DNA of 64,000 nt from Frankia sp. AiPa1 (lineage in GTDB: Bacteria > Actinomycetota > Actinomycetes > Frankiales > Frankiaceae), in the NCBI RefSeq assembly GCF_023243075.1, contig NZ_JALKFZ020000001.1, positions 232,271-296,270 of the forward strand, in the 5' to 3' direction. Shown piece by piece: positions 21,592-31,235 of the stretch. The position numbers and the translations under genes are program-made. How positions within the stretch are numbered: position 1 is the first letter of the stretch; every line of letters begins with the position of its first letter. The notes beneath the pieces were generated by a model. The model saw nothing but the letters and a program-made list of their open reading frames with translations, ran no database searches and was not told where the DNA came from.

Positions 21592-22920
21592 TCAGTGCGC
21601 TCCCGCGTAGGCCCCGTCGGGGCTGGTGTTCGGCTCCGGTGTCCCGACGGTCCCGTCCGGCCCGGCGGTCCTCGTGGTCACCGCGCTCACCGGGATGAAC
21701 TCGTCCCGGAAGTACTTGATCCCCGACACGATCGGGGAGGTGGCCCCGTCGGCCAGGGCGCAGAACGCCCGGCCGAAGATGTTGTCGCAGGCGTCGACGA
21801 GGGTGTCCACGTCCTCGGCGTCGCCCCGGCCGTCCTCGATCCGCTCGAGGATCTTCACCATCCAGCTCGTGCCCTCACGGCATGGCGTGCACTTGCCGCA
21901 CGACTCGTGCGCGTAGAACTCGGTCAGTCGGCGCACGACCGGCAGCATCTCCGTCGTCTCATCCATGATCATGAGCGCGGCGGTGCCGAGCAGCGAGCCG
22001 GCCTCCTGCATGCCCTCGAAGTCCAGCGGGGCGTCGAGGTGGTCCGCGGTGAGCATCGGAGTGGACGAGCCGCCCGGGGTCCACGCCTTCAGTTTCCGGC
22101 CGCCGCGGACCCCGCCGGCGATCTCCAGAAGTTCCCGCAGCGTGGTGCCCATCGGCGCCTCGTACTGGCCCGGCCGGGTCACATGCCCGGACAGGCTGTA
22201 GATCTTCGGCCCTGGGGACTTCTCCCGACCCATCGACCGGAACCAGTCCGCCCCGTAGTTGACGATGAACGGGACGCTCGCGATGGTCTCGACGTTGTTG
22301 ACGACCGTCGGCGACGCGTACAGCCCATGGGTCGCGGGGAACGGCGGTCGCAGCCGGGGCTGGCCACGCCGTCCCTCCAGCGAGTCGAGCAGCGCCGTCT
22401 CCTCGCCGCAGATGTAGGCCCCCGCGCCGGAGTGCACCACCAGGTCGAGGTCGAACCCGCTGCCGAGGATGTCCCGGCCGAGGAAGCCCGCCGCGTACGC
22501 CTCGTCGACGGCGGCGCGCATCCGGCGGGCCGCGTGGATGAGCTCGCCGCGCAGGTAGACGAACGCCCGGCTGGCCCGCACCGCGTAGGCGGCGATGATG
22601 ATGCCCTCGATCAGCGAATGCGGATCGGCCTTCATCAGGGGCGCGTCCTTGCAGGTGCCCGGCTCGCCCTCGTCGGCGTTGATGACCAGGTAGTGCGGCT
22701 TGCCGTCGCCCTGCGGGATGAAGCCCCACTTCATCCCGGTGGGGAACCCGGCGCCGCCGCGCCCGCGCAGGCCCGAGTCCTTGACCAGCTTGATCAGGTC
22801 GTCCGGGTCGCCGGCGAGCGCCGTGCGCAGCGCGAGGTAGCCGTCGAGCCGGCGGTAGGTGTCGATCGTCCAGGACTCCGGCGTGTTCCAGCGCCGGGTG
22901 AGTACCGGAGTGACAGGCAT
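21592..22920 (-). CDS. nuoF: NADH-quinone oxidoreductase subunit F (FMN, NADH site)
   Basis: A 442-aa flavoprotein that takes hydride from NADH. The Gly-rich NADH/FMN stretch [18 protein letters not shown] is present, as is the N3 [4Fe-4S] motif [11 protein letters not shown] near the C-terminus. ATG at 22920 follows the nuoE stop by 2 nt; an upstream open frame belongs to nuoE in another phase and was not used. Length matches the family (420-450 aa) with a short acidic tail. Confidence 0.97.
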   Translation of the reverse strand: MPVTPVLTRRWNTPESWTIDTYRRLDGYLALRTALAGDPDDLIKLVKDSGLRGRGGAGFPTGMKWGFIPQGDGKPHYLVINADEGEPGTCKDAPLMKADPHSLIEGIIIAAYAVRASRAFVYLRGELIHAARRMRAAVDEAYAAGFLGRDILGSGFDLDLVVHSGAGAYICGEETALLDSLEGRRGQPRLRPPFPATHGLYASPTVVNNVETIASVPFIVNYGADWFRSMGREKSPGPKIYSLSGHVTRPGQYEAPMGTTLRELLEIAGGVRGGRKLKAWTPGGSSTPMLTADHLDAPLDFEGMQEAGSLLGTAALMIMDETTEMLPVVRRLTEFYAHESCGKCTPCREGTSWMVKILERIEDGRGDAEDVDTLVDACDNIFGRAFCALADGATSPIVSGIKYFRDEFIPVSAVTTRTAGPDGTVGTPEPNTSPDGAYAGAH

Positions 22921-22922
22921 CC

Positions 22923-23636
22923 TCAACTCCCCTTCGGCTCGGTGCTGGCCGGCGTGGTCGCCGCCGGCCGGACCAGTGGCGCCGGCGCCTGTTCGGCGCT
23001 CCAGCCGGCGGCCTCGGCGACCAGCAGGCCCGCCACCGACGGTTCCCCGACGCCGGGACCCGCGACGCCCTCGGGCCGCGGGTCGGCGTACCCGGCGAGC
23101 TGGCGTGAGGTCTCGGCGAACGAACACAGCGGGCCGCCGCGGGTCGGTGCGGGTCGCTGCCCGGCCTGCAGTCCCTCGACGATGGCCTGCGCGCCATCCG
23201 CGTCGACCTGGTCGTAGAACTCGTAGTTCACCGTCAGCACCGGCGCGTAGTCGCAGGCGGCGAGGCACTCGGCGTGCTCGAGGGTGATCTGGCCGTCCGG
23301 GGTCGTCTCGTCGTGGCCGACCCCGAGGTGCTTCTTCAGCCGCTGGTAGACGTCCTCGCCCCCGAGCAGGGCGCAGGACAGGTTCGTGCAGACCGAGACG
23401 AGGTACTCGCCGACCGGGCGGCGCTTGTACATCGTGTAGAAGGTCGCGACCGCGCCCACCTCGGCCGCGGTGATGCCGAGCTGGTCGGCGCAGAACTCGA
23501 CCCCCTCGGTGGTCACGCGATTCTGCTCGGCCTGCACCAGGTGCAGCAGCGGCAGCAGCGCCGAGCGGGACCGCCCGGCCGGGTAGCGGGCGATGATCTC
23601 GGCTGCGGCGGCGTGGGTCTGCGGCGAAAGCGCCAT
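22923..23636 (-). CDS. nuoE: NADH-quinone oxidoreductase subunit E
   Basis: A 237-aa thioredoxin-like subunit with the N1a [2Fe-2S] cluster; cysteines are in CTNLSC and CLAAC. ATG at 23636 shares its first base with the end of the nuoD stop (TGATG), with GGGGGAG upstream. A TTG three nt earlier is in frame but weaker. The last roughly 60 residues are Ala/Pro-rich and beyond the normal fold. Confidence 0.96.
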   Translation of the reverse strand: MALSPQTHAAAAEIIARYPAGRSRSALLPLLHLVQAEQNRVTTEGVEFCADQLGITAAEVGAVATFYTMYKRRPVGEYLVSVCTNLSCALLGGEDVYQRLKKHLGVGHDETTPDGQITLEHAECLAACDYAPVLTVNYEFYDQVDADGAQAIVEGLQAGQRPAPTRGGPLCSFAETSRQLAGYADPRPEGVAGPGVGEPSVAGLLVAEAAGWSAEQAPAPLVRPAATTPASTEPKGS

Positions 23637-24982
23637 CAACGATCAACTCCCCCGAGCACCGGGTCGACCGAGGCGACGCCGACGATCGTGTCCGCCACCT
23701 GGCCGCCCTCGCACAGCGCCGGGACGGCCTGCAGGTTGACGAAGCTTGGGTCGCGGACATGGACGCGGAACGGTCGGGTGCCGCCATCGGAGACCACGTG
23801 GTAGCCGAGCTCGCCGCGCGGCGACTCGATCTGGGTGTACACCTGGCCCGCCGGCACCCGGAATCCCTCGGTGACCAGCTTGAAGTGATGAATGAGAGCC
23901 TCCATCGAGGTCCCCATGATGTTCCGGATGTACTCGAGCGAGTTGCCCATCCCGTCGGAGCCGATCGACAGCTGCGCGGGCCAGGCGATCTTCTTGTCGG
24001 CGACCATCACCGGTCCCGGCCGCAGCCGGTCCAGGCACTGCTCGATGATCTTGAGTGACTCGCCCATCTCGTCCATCCGCACCAGGTAACGGGCGAAGGA
24101 GTCGCCCTCCAGCCGGGTCGGCACGTCGAACTCGTACGTCTCGTAGCCGCAGTACGGCATGGTCTTGCGCAGGTCCCAGGGCAGCCCCGCGGCCCGCAGC
24201 ACCGGGCCGGTGGTGCCCAGCGCGATGCAACCGGCCGCGTCGAGGACGTTGACGTCGACCATCCGAGCCTTCCAGATCGGCTGGCCGGTGAGCAGCTTGT
24301 GGTACTCCCGGATCCGCTTCGGCATGTCGGCGAGAAACTCCCGGATGGCCCGCTCGGTGCCGTCCGGCAGATCCTGGGCGAGTCCGCCCGGCCGGATGAA
24401 CGCGTGGTTCATCCGCAACCCGGTGATGAGCTCGAGCAGGTCGAGGACCTTCTCCCGCTCCCGGAAGCCGAAGATCATCGCAGTGGTGGCGCCCAGCTCC
24501 ATGCCGCCGGTCGCCAGCCACACCAGGTGGGAGGCGATGCGCTGCAGCTCCATCACCAGCACCCGGATCACGGTCGCCCGCTCGGGGATCTGCTCGGTGA
24601 TGCCCAGCAGCCGCTCGACCGACAGGCAGTACGCCGCCTCGTTGTACAGCGGCGACAGGTAGTCGGCCCGGGTGAGGAAGGTGACCGCCTGGGTCCAGGT
24701 CCGGTACTCGCAGCTCTTCTCGATGCCGGTGTGCAGGTAGCCGATGACCAGACGGACCTCGGTGACCGTCTCGCCCTCGATCTCCAGCACGAGACGCAGT
24801 ACGCCGTGGGTGGACGGATGCTGCGGCCCCATGTTGACGACGATGCGCTCGGCGTCCTGCTCCCCGTGGCCGAGGATGTCCTCCCAGTCACCACCGGTGA
24901 CCGTGTAGACCCGCCCATCGGCGGACTCGGCATAGCCGGCCTCGTAGGGCTGGGACGTCGCCGTCCCGCTGTTCGGCGTCAT
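23636..24982 (-). CDS. nuoD: NADH-quinone oxidoreductase subunit D
   Basis: A 448-aa subunit related to the large subunit of [NiFe] hydrogenases; it forms most of the quinone pocket. The signature [13 protein letters not shown] and the C-terminal DPVLGGVDR are present, with [15 protein letters not shown] between. ATG at 24982 lies 13 nt after the nuoC stop with GAGG upstream; a longer in-frame start at 25063 would run well into nuoC and was rejected. Confidence 0.97.
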   Translation of the reverse strand: MTPNSGTATSQPYEAGYAESADGRVYTVTGGDWEDILGHGEQDAERIVVNMGPQHPSTHGVLRLVLEIEGETVTEVRLVIGYLHTGIEKSCEYRTWTQAVTFLTRADYLSPLYNEAAYCLSVERLLGITEQIPERATVIRVLVMELQRIASHLVWLATGGMELGATTAMIFGFREREKVLDLLELITGLRMNHAFIRPGGLAQDLPDGTERAIREFLADMPKRIREYHKLLTGQPIWKARMVDVNVLDAAGCIALGTTGPVLRAAGLPWDLRKTMPYCGYETYEFDVPTRLEGDSFARYLVRMDEMGESLKIIEQCLDRLRPGPVMVADKKIAWPAQLSIGSDGMGNSLEYIRNIMGTSMEALIHHFKLVTEGFRVPAGQVYTQIESPRGELGYHVVSDGGTRPFRVHVRDPSFVNLQAVPALCEGGQVADTIVGVASVDPVLGGVDR

Positions 24983-24995
24983 AGCGAACCTCGGA

Positions 24996-25724
24996 TCACG
25001 AGTAGCTCCGGCGCTCGTCCGGCGGAGGAACCGTGGCGCCCTTGTAGTCGACTGGGATGCCACCCAGCGGGTAGTCCTTGCGCTGCGGATGCCCGATCCA
25101 GTCGTCCGGCATCATGATCCTTGTCAGCCCCGGATGACCGGCGTAGATGATGCCGAACAGGTCGTAGGCCTCCCGCTCATGCCAGTCGGCGGTCGGCCAG
25201 ACCGACGTCAGGCTCGGCAGCGTCGGGTCGTCGTCGCCGACGCTGACCTCCACGCGCAACCGGCGACGGTAGGTCATCGACGTCAGGTGCGCCACCGAGT
25301 GCAGCCGGCGCCCGGTGAGATCGTCCGGGTAGTCCACGCCGGACACCGAGGACAGGAGCTCAAAGCGCAGGTCAGGATGGTCCCGCAGCGTCTGCGCCAG
25401 ACTTGTCAGCGCCTCGCGTCGCACGTACAGGGTCAGCTCGCCACGATCGTGCACCACCCGCTCGACAGCCTCGCCGAGCTGCGGGAACGCCCGCTCCAGC
25501 GCGTCGTAGACGGCGTCGGCGTCGGCATCCCCGAAGGGCCGCTGCGAGCTCTCGAGAACCGGCACGGGCGCCACGAGCCGGCCGAACCCGGAGGTGTCGC
25601 CCGTGCCGCCGGCGCCGAACGCGTCGTGCTGCCGTCCGGGCTGCCGGGCCTGCCCGGACACGACCAGTTCGCTGGCCGCATCCTCGTCGAAGCCGTTGCG
25701 GCCGGCACCGTTCTGGCTGGTCAT
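24996..25724 (-). CDS. nuoC: NADH-quinone oxidoreductase subunit C, N-terminally extended
   Basis: A 242-aa peripheral-arm subunit. The conserved part starts near residue 70; the signature [11 protein letters not shown] is present with [13 protein letters not shown] and [11 protein letters not shown] after it. About 65 residues at the N-terminus are low-complexity Gly/Ala/Ser/Asp sequence. ATG overlaps the nuoB stop (ATGA). Confidence 0.96.
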   Translation of the reverse strand: MTSQNGAGRNGFDEDAASELVVSGQARQPGRQHDAFGAGGTGDTSGFGRLVAPVPVLESSQRPFGDADADAVYDALERAFPQLGEAVERVVHDRGELTLYVRREALTSLAQTLRDHPDLRFELLSSVSGVDYPDDLTGRRLHSVAHLTSMTYRRRLRVEVSVGDDDPTLPSLTSVWPTADWHEREAYDLFGIIYAGHPGLTRIMMPDDWIGHPQRKDYPLGGIPVDYKGATVPPPDERRSYS

Positions 25725-26539
25725 CGGTCAGCCTCGCCCTCGCCGTCGGTGCTGTTCGCGCCGCTCGCGCCGTTCGCGCCGTTCGCCGAGCGGGACTCAT
25801 CGGTGGGCTTGAGGTCGACCGGCACCCGCTTGGTGCGACCGAACACCGACGGCGGCGCGATCGCCGCGGGTCGCCGGGCATCGAGGACCGGTTCGACCGC
25901 GCCACGTCCGGTGGTCGACGGCGCGCCGGCCGGGATGCGGAACCGCTTGCGGTCGTTGACCGACAGGGTGCGGGTGTCGAGCTCGCCCTCGGGCAGGCCC
26001 GCCCGCGCGGTGGCCACGTCGATCGGCTTCGGGTAAGGCGAGTCGCCGGGTTCGGTCCACGCCGTCTGCCCGCTGATCGGGCCCGCGAGGATCTTCTCGT
26101 GGAGCTTGAGGATCGCGTCCATCAGCATTTCCGGCCGTGGCGGGCAGCCGGGCAGGTACATGTCGACCGGGACGATGTGGTCGACGCCCTGAACGATCGC
26201 GTAGTTGTTGAACATCCCGCCGCTGCTCGCGCACACGCCCATCGACAGCACCCACTTGGGGTTCGGCATCTGGTCGTAGATCTGCCGCAGCACCGGTGCC
26301 ATCTTCTGGCTCACCCGGCCGGCCACGATCATCAGGTCGGCCTGGCGGGGGCTGGCCCGGAAGACCTCCATGCCGAACCGGGACAGATCGTACCGACCGG
26401 CACCGGTGGACATCATCTCGATCGCGCAGCAGGCCAGGCCGAAGGTCGCCGGCCACAGCGAGGACCGACGTGTCCAGTTGGCAAGCTTCTCCACGCTGGC
26501 GAGCAGGATACCTGCGGGCAGCTTCTCCTCTAGTCCCAT
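25721..26539 (-). CDS. nuoB: NADH-quinone oxidoreductase subunit B, C-terminally extended
   Basis: A 272-aa subunit carrying cluster N2, the electron donor to quinone. Ligands are visible in [19 protein letters not shown] and [10 protein letters not shown]. Usual length is about 160-200 aa; the extra roughly 90 residues at the C-terminus include Asn/Gly/Ala repeats ([10 protein letters not shown]). ATG at 26539 overlaps the last codons of nuoA; a start 7 codons earlier is possible but has poorer support. Confidence 0.96.
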   Translation of the reverse strand: MGLEEKLPAGILLASVEKLANWTRRSSLWPATFGLACCAIEMMSTGAGRYDLSRFGMEVFRASPRQADLMIVAGRVSQKMAPVLRQIYDQMPNPKWVLSMGVCASSGGMFNNYAIVQGVDHIVPVDMYLPGCPPRPEMLMDAILKLHEKILAGPISGQTAWTEPGDSPYPKPIDVATARAGLPEGELDTRTLSVNDRKRFRIPAGAPSTTGRGAVEPVLDARRPAAIAPPSVFGRTKRVPVDLKPTDESRSANGANGASGANSTDGEGEADR

Positions 26540-26892
26540 TCCAGACCTCCACGGCGCCATTCGTAGGCGTACGCGACGAAGATCGTCGCCATGAACAGCG
26601 CCATCGCCCCGAGCCCGAACACCGCGAGGCTGTCAAACGCGATCGCCCACGGGAACAGGAAGATGATCTCGATGTCGAAGACGATGAAGAGCATCGCGGT
26701 GTTGTAGTACTTCACCGGAAAACGCTGCGGGCCGGCCGGAGCCGGGGAGGGCTCGATGCCGCACTCGTAGGCGTCGATCTTCGCCCGGTTGAACCTGCGC
26801 GGACCGGTCAGCGCACCGGCCGCGACGGAGCCGACCGCGAACAGCGTCGCGATCACCATCAGAACGAGGATCGGCACGTAGTTCGAGAGCAT
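26530..26892 (-). CDS. nuoA: NADH-quinone oxidoreductase subunit A
   Basis: A 120-aa three-helix membrane subunit. The conserved loop YECGIEPSP and the helix [16 protein letters not shown] are present. Start ATG at 26892 has GGGGAGGAG about 8 nt upstream. It is the first gene of the nuo operon. Confidence 0.97.
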   Translation of the reverse strand: MLSNYVPILVLMVIATLFAVGSVAAGALTGPRRFNRAKIDAYECGIEPSPAPAGPQRFPVKYYNTAMLFIVFDIEIIFLFPWAIAFDSLAVFGLGAMALFMATIFVAYAYEWRRGGLEWD

Positions 26893-27039
26893 GCCGAACT
26901 CCTCCCCTTCAAAAGAGTGTTACCGGATGTTATGACGTACTGCACCCCGGTGAACGAATGGCCGCCAGCCAGATTCCCAGCAGGAAAAACCCTTCGATCC
27001 GACCCTCATAGAAGTCCTGGGGACCGAGCCGGATAACAG
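26893..27039 (-). promoter_or_regulatory. nuoAp: nuo operon upstream region
   Basis: 147 nt between the flavoprotein gene and nuoA on the same strand. On the minus strand it ends with AAGGGGAGGAG, the nuoA ribosome site, preceded by an AT-richer stretch (CATAACAT, TAACAC) that could hold a -10 box. There is no clear terminator hairpin, so read-through from the upstream gene is possible. A promoter is inferred, not shown. Confidence 0.4.
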
Positions 27040-28389
27040 TCAGGCCGCAGGGGTCAGACGGGTCATCGCATTGATCATTCGGTCCATCGCATCACCTCCC
27101 CGAGGATCGGTGAGATTTGCCATGATCTTCAGCAGGAATCGCATGAGAACCGGGCGCGGCAGACCATATTTCGTGCCGAGCGCCATTACCGTCGGATTCC
27201 CGATGAGCTGGACAAAACGACGCCCGAGAGTGTAATAGCCCCCGTATCGGGCGCGCATCAGCTCGGGATAATGCCCCAGAGCGCGCTCCCGAGCCGGGCC
27301 CTGCGGACGGGCCAGCGCCTGTACGGCGACCTCAGCGGCATACCGACCCGATTCGAGCGCGTAGGCGATGCCCTCGCCGTTGAACGGGTTGACCATCCCG
27401 CCGGAATCACCGACCAGCAACACACCGTCCCGATAGTGGGGGGTGCGGCTGAAGCCCATCGGCAGCGCGCTGCCGCGCACCGGGCCGGTCGCGTTCTCCT
27501 CGACGAATCCCCATTCGGGCGGCAGCGCGGCCAGCCAACGGCGTAGCAGATCCTGGTAGTTGGTGTTCTGAAAGGCGCTGGTCGTGTTCAGCAGGCCGAG
27601 TCCCACATTACTGGTGCCATCGCCCACTCCGAAGATCCAGCCGTAGCCGGGCAGCAGCCGGCTCTGCCGCGGCGTGCCCTCCCACAGCTCCAGGTGCGAC
27701 TCGAGATGATCATCGTGCGTGCGGGCGCTGCGGTAGTAGCGGCGCACCGCGACGCCGAGCGGACGGTCCTCCCGGCGACGGATGCCCAGCGCCAGGGCGA
27801 TTCGCGCGCTGTTGCCGTCGGCCGCGATGACGAGCGGGGCCCGGTAGGTCACCGGCTCGCGATCGGACCCCGTGCGGGCCCGCACTCCGACCACTCGCCC
27901 GCTGCGCTCGTCGAGAAGCGGGCCGGTGACAGTCGTGCTCTGCGCCAGACGGGCACCGGCCTTCTCCGCGTGCCGGGCCAGCAGATCGTCGAAGTCGAGC
28001 CGAGGGCGAACCAGCCCGTAGTCCGGCCAGTGGGCAAGCTCCGGCCAGGGAAGTTCCAGGCGCACACCGCCGCCGACGATACGCAGCCCCCGATTGCGTG
28101 CCCAGCCGGCGGAGACCGAGGTGTCGATACCCATCTCGACCAGGCTGCGCACAGCGCGGGGCGTCAGCCCGTCGCCGCAGACCTTCTCCCGCGGGAACGT
28201 CGTCTTCTCCAGCAGCAGGACGTCCAGCCCCGTGCTGGCGAGGTGGTATGCCGCTGAGGAGCCCCCGGGCCCGGCACCGACCACGATGACGTCGGCATCG
28301 GCGTCGGCAGCCCTGCCGCCATCGCCGCCGCCATCTGTGCCTGCCGTCACCATCGCCACCCAGCGCTCCGGATCCTCGCTCGGAACCAT
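27040..28389 (-). CDS. Geranylgeranyl reductase family flavoprotein (possible menaquinone reductase)
   Basis: A 449-aa FAD-dependent enzyme of the geranylgeranyl-reductase family. The N-terminal dinucleotide fold is VIVVGAGPGGSSAAYHLA (about residues 34-51); the family stretch REKVCGDGLTP follows and the FAD-binding GDSGGMVNPFNGEGI is near the C-terminal third. In mycobacteria a member (MenJ) reduces one double bond of the menaquinone side chain; placement just upstream of nuo supports, but does not prove, the same role. Start is uncertain: ATG 28389 is given, ATG 28353 is equally reasonable, and a longer start at 28515 is unlikely because a palindrome lies between. Confidence 0.85.
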   Translation of the reverse strand: MVPSEDPERWVAMVTAGTDGGGDGGRAADADADVIVVGAGPGGSSAAYHLASTGLDVLLLEKTTFPREKVCGDGLTPRAVRSLVEMGIDTSVSAGWARNRGLRIVGGGVRLELPWPELAHWPDYGLVRPRLDFDDLLARHAEKAGARLAQSTTVTGPLLDERSGRVVGVRARTGSDREPVTYRAPLVIAADGNSARIALALGIRRREDRPLGVAVRRYYRSARTHDDHLESHLELWEGTPRQSRLLPGYGWIFGVGDGTSNVGLGLLNTTSAFQNTNYQDLLRRWLAALPPEWGFVEENATGPVRGSALPMGFSRTPHYRDGVLLVGDSGGMVNPFNGEGIAYALESGRYAAEVAVQALARPQGPARERALGHYPELMRARYGGYYTLGRRFVQLIGNPTVMALGTKYGLPRPVLMRFLLKIMANLTDPRGGDAMDRMINAMTRLTPAA

Positions 28390-28792
28390 CCGTTCGGGCC
28401 GCTCGTGAAATTCTTCACGAGCACCCCCGGCGAGTGTAGGCCCTACGCAGGCCAATCGCATCAACCAGGACGCGAGGAGGCCATGACGAGTCGATGACGC
28501 ACACCTTATGAACACAGTAAGCGACGATCACACACCCATCGCCACCGGGCATCGGCCTCGTTCGTCACATCTGCCGACAGCAGAGCGTATAATCCGCGCC
28601 CCGAGCAGCCCAGCGGCGCCCCGCGACCCAGATCACCCGGCATGTCGCAGGTCACACCCAACTACTGAAGGCTCGGACCGTAGGGGCGGGCCGCGATTCT
28701 CAGCGATGATCGCTGGCACTTTCGTGCTATCACGTGGGATCACCGCCCGAGCCGGGTAGAAGCCCTTCGTGCGGCCGGGAATCGAGGATCCG
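28390..28792. promoter_or_regulatory. Divergent intergenic region with operator-like palindrome
   Basis: 403 nt between the flavoprotein gene (minus) and the hydrolase gene (plus). A 9-bp perfect inverted repeat, GCTCGTGAA-N4-TTCACGAGC at 28401-28422, sits 11 nt from the flavoprotein ATG. A GAGGAGG followed by a 4-codon ORF (28483-28497) is probably fortuitous. The hydrolase ribosome site GAGG ends 5 nt before its ATG. No further gene is supported. Confidence 0.45.
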
Positions 28793-29452
28793 ATGACAGT
28801 CGTCCTGCCCACCCCGGACGGACCGGCGAGGGCGATTCTGGCCGAGCCGGAGGATGTTCCCGTACTCGGCGGGATCGTCGTCCTGCACGAGGCCGATGGG
28901 CTGACCGGCCATGTCCGTGATCTGTGCGCCCGCCTGGCCCGCGTGGGCTGGCGGGCGATCGCCCCGGATCTGTACCACCGGTCCGCGGTGCTGACGGGGA
29001 CCGAGGTGCTCGATGACGTCGACGCGGCGATGGGTGTTCTGGCGGAGGAGGGCACCGCTCTCGACCGGTGCGCGGTCGTCGGGTTCTGCCTGGGCGGCAC
29101 CGTCGCGTTTCACGCCGCGGTGGACCGGCCGTTCGCCGCCGCCGTCACCTTCTACGGCGACGGCATCCGCGCCCGGCAACTCGGCGAGCCCAGCCAGCTG
29201 GAGCTTGCGGGCCAGCTCCAGGCTCCATGGCTCGGGCTCTACGGCGGGCAGGACGTCAATGTGCCCATCTCGGATGTCGAGGCCCTGCGCACCGCCACCG
29301 CCGGCGCCCCCGTTCCCGCCGAAATCATCATCTATCCCAACGCGGGCCACGCCTTCCTCAACGACTCCCGACCGGATGCGTACCAGGGCCCGGCCGCCCG
29401 CGATGCCTGGTCACGCACTCTGACCTGGCTGGGCTGGCGCATCCCGACCTAG
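28793..29452 (+). CDS. Dienelactone hydrolase family protein
   Basis: A 219-aa alpha/beta hydrolase. The catalytic triad is visible: nucleophile Cys in GFCLGGT, Asp in GGQDVNVP and His in NAGHAF; HEADGL near the N-terminus carries the usual Glu. ATG at 28793 is preferred over GTG 28769 because GAGG lies 5 nt before it. Family members hydrolyse lactone rings of aromatic breakdown, but here there is no catabolic neighbourhood, so the substrate is unknown. Its last 4 nt overlap the stop of menG on the other strand. Confidence 0.9.
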   Translation: MTVVLPTPDGPARAILAEPEDVPVLGGIVVLHEADGLTGHVRDLCARLARVGWRAIAPDLYHRSAVLTGTEVLDDVDAAMGVLAEEGTALDRCAVVGFCLGGTVAFHAAVDRPFAAAVTFYGDGIRARQLGEPSQLELAGQLQAPWLGLYGGQDVNVPISDVEALRTATAGAPVPAEIIIYPNAGHAFLNDSRPDAYQGPAARDAWSRTLTWLGWRIPT

Positions 29453-30159
29453 GCGGCATGCCCACGGTGCAGGGCGACAACGCCGCCGGTGAGGTTTCGC
29501 CAGTTGACCCTGGTCCAGCCGGCCGCCCGGAGCAGGTCGGCGAGCTCGGCCTGCGCCGGCCAGGCCCGGATCGACTCGGCCAGGTAGACATACGAGTCGG
29601 GGCTGCTGCTGACCGCCTGGGCGACCCGCGGCAACGCACGCATCAGATACTCCAGGTAGACGGTTCGCCACGGCGCCCACACCGGTCGGGAGAACTCGCA
29701 GACGACGAGAATGCCGCCCGGCCGGGTGACGCGTCGCAACTCCGCGAGGCATCGCCGAGTATCGGCCACATTGCGAAGACCGAAGGAAATGGTCGTCCGG
29801 TCGAAGGTCGCGTCGGGAAACGGCAGATGCAGTCCGTCCCCGGCGGACAGCACCACCCGCCCGGCCGCGGGACGTTCCGCCAGCCGCCGCTGCCCCGCCC
29901 GTAGCATGCCTAGCGAGAAATCGCAGGCCACGACATCCGCGCCGGCTGCGGCGAAGGCTCGCGACGAGGTCGCTGTGCCGGCCGCGAGGTCCAGCACGCG
30001 CTGACCAGGCGACAGTTCGAGCGCCGCCGCGGTGGCCTGCCGCCAGGTGCGGTCCAAGCCGCCGCTGAGCACGGCGTTCGTCAGGTCGTACCGTCCGGCA
30101 ACCCCGTCGAACATCGCGGCGATCTCCCGCGGCTGCTTGTCCAGCCCCGCCCGGCTCAC
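29449..30159 (-). CDS. menG: Demethylmenaquinone methyltransferase
   Basis: A 236-aa class I SAM-dependent methyltransferase of the UbiE/MenG family; it methylates demethylmenaquinone in the last step of menaquinone synthesis. Motifs include [19 protein letters not shown] at the N-terminus, the SAM site [12 protein letters not shown] and [10 protein letters not shown]. Length is typical (230-250 aa). The start overlaps the stop of the deaminase gene by 4 nt, so mqnC, deaminase and menG form one operon. Being beside futalosine genes supports menaquinone rather than ubiquinone. Confidence 0.94.
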   Translation of the reverse strand: MSRAGLDKQPREIAAMFDGVAGRYDLTNAVLSGGLDRTWRQATAAALELSPGQRVLDLAAGTATSSRAFAAAGADVVACDFSLGMLRAGQRRLAERPAAGRVVLSAGDGLHLPFPDATFDRTTISFGLRNVADTRRCLAELRRVTRPGGILVVCEFSRPVWAPWRTVYLEYLMRALPRVAQAVSSSPDSYVYLAESIRAWPAQAELADLLRAAGWTRVNWRNLTGGVVALHRGHAA

Positions 30160-31235
30160 CGGGCCAGCACCGCCGGATCGAGGCGGGCGAGTGCTGCCGG
30201 CGCGGCGGATCGCGCCACCTGTTCGGCCGCATCCCAGTCGGTCTCCGCGCCGATGCGGCGCAGTCGTGCTCGGAGGGGCTCATCACACAGCGCACCCTCG
30301 ACGCCCGCCGCGTACAGATCGCGGGCCCGGACGCCGAGCCCGGCGGCGACCGCGTGCTCGGTCTCCAGATCGGTGCCGAACATCGCCGGATCGTCGGTGG
30401 CCAGGGAGCAGGCGACGCCTGCGGCCTGCAGCGCCCTCAGCGGATGCTCCCCAAGCGTGGCCACTGACCGGGTACGAAGGTTCGACACCGGGCACACGTC
30501 CAACACGATCCGCTCGTCGGCAAGCCTGCGCACCAGCGCCGGATCCTCAAGCGCACGAATGCCATGGCGGATCCGACGGGCCCCGAGGGCGTCCAGCGCA
30601 CCGCGCACCGACTCAGCGCCCACGGTCTCCCCCGCGTGGGGAACGGCGGCAAGCCCCGCCCGCGCTGCCCGGGCGAACACCGGCGCGAACTGCTCCGGTG
30701 GATACTCCGCCTCGGGGCCACCGAGCCCGAGCCCGACGACGAGACGCTCAGAGCCCCGGTCCGCGAACCGCGCCGACCAGTCGGCCACCCGCATTGCCTC
30801 ATCCACGGGCAGAACCCGGTCGATGTCCGGCGTCAGGCGTACCTCGACGCCATACCGCTCTCTCGCCTCGATGGCTCCGTCCACATAGCCGTGGAAGATC
30901 TCCTCCACCCGCACGCCGCGGTGCACCCGGTACCACGGCGAGAAGATGCCCTCCACGTACACGGCCCCGGCCGCGGCCGCCTGCGCGGCATACTCGACGA
31001 CCACCTGCCGAAAGTCCGCTTCGGTCCGCATCACGTTCGTCGTCATGATCCAGACCTGGATGAAGTGGCTGAAGTCGCGGAACCGGTAGAGCTCGGCGAG
31101 CCCCTCCACCGTGTGCGCGGGCAGCGCCTCACCGTTGCGCCGGGCCATCGCCAGCAGCGTCGCCGGCCCTACGGTGCCCTCGAGATGGACATGCAGCTCG
31201 ATCTTCGGCCCGGTAACCGCGGCCGCCCCCCTCAC
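30156..31235 (-). CDS. Adenosine deaminase family protein, likely aminofutalosine deaminase
   Basis: A 359-aa metal-dependent hydrolase of the adenosine deaminase family. Zinc and catalytic residues are visible: HVHLEG (HxH), HAGE, and [16 protein letters not shown] supplies the catalytic His. Members in Streptomyces, Acidothermus and others deaminate 6-amino-6-deoxyfutalosine to futalosine. Its GTG start overlaps the mqnC stop by 4 nt (GTGA) and its stop overlaps menG, so a futalosine role is strongly suggested by context. Adenosine deaminase activity in purine salvage remains the alternative. Confidence 0.85.
   Translation of the reverse strand: MRGAAAVTGPKIELHVHLEGTVGPATLLAMARRNGEALPAHTVEGLAELYRFRDFSHFIQVWIMTTNVMRTEADFRQVVVEYAAQAAAAGAVYVEGIFSPWYRVHRGVRVEEIFHGYVDGAIEARERYGVEVRLTPDIDRVLPVDEAMRVADWSARFADRGSERLVVGLGLGGPEAEYPPEQFAPVFARAARAGLAAVPHAGETVGAESVRGALDALGARRIRHGIRALEDPALVRRLADERIVLDVCPVSNLRTRSVATLGEHPLRALQAAGVACSLATDDPAMFGTDLETEHAVAAGLGVRARDLYAAGVEGALCDEPLRARLRRIGAETDWDAAEQVARSAAPAALARLDPAVLAR

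Noticed and set aside
28483..28497. Four-codon ORF behind a strong GAGGAGG
   Set aside because: Too short for meaningful evidence, and it is about 300 nt from the next gene with no attenuator-like structure.
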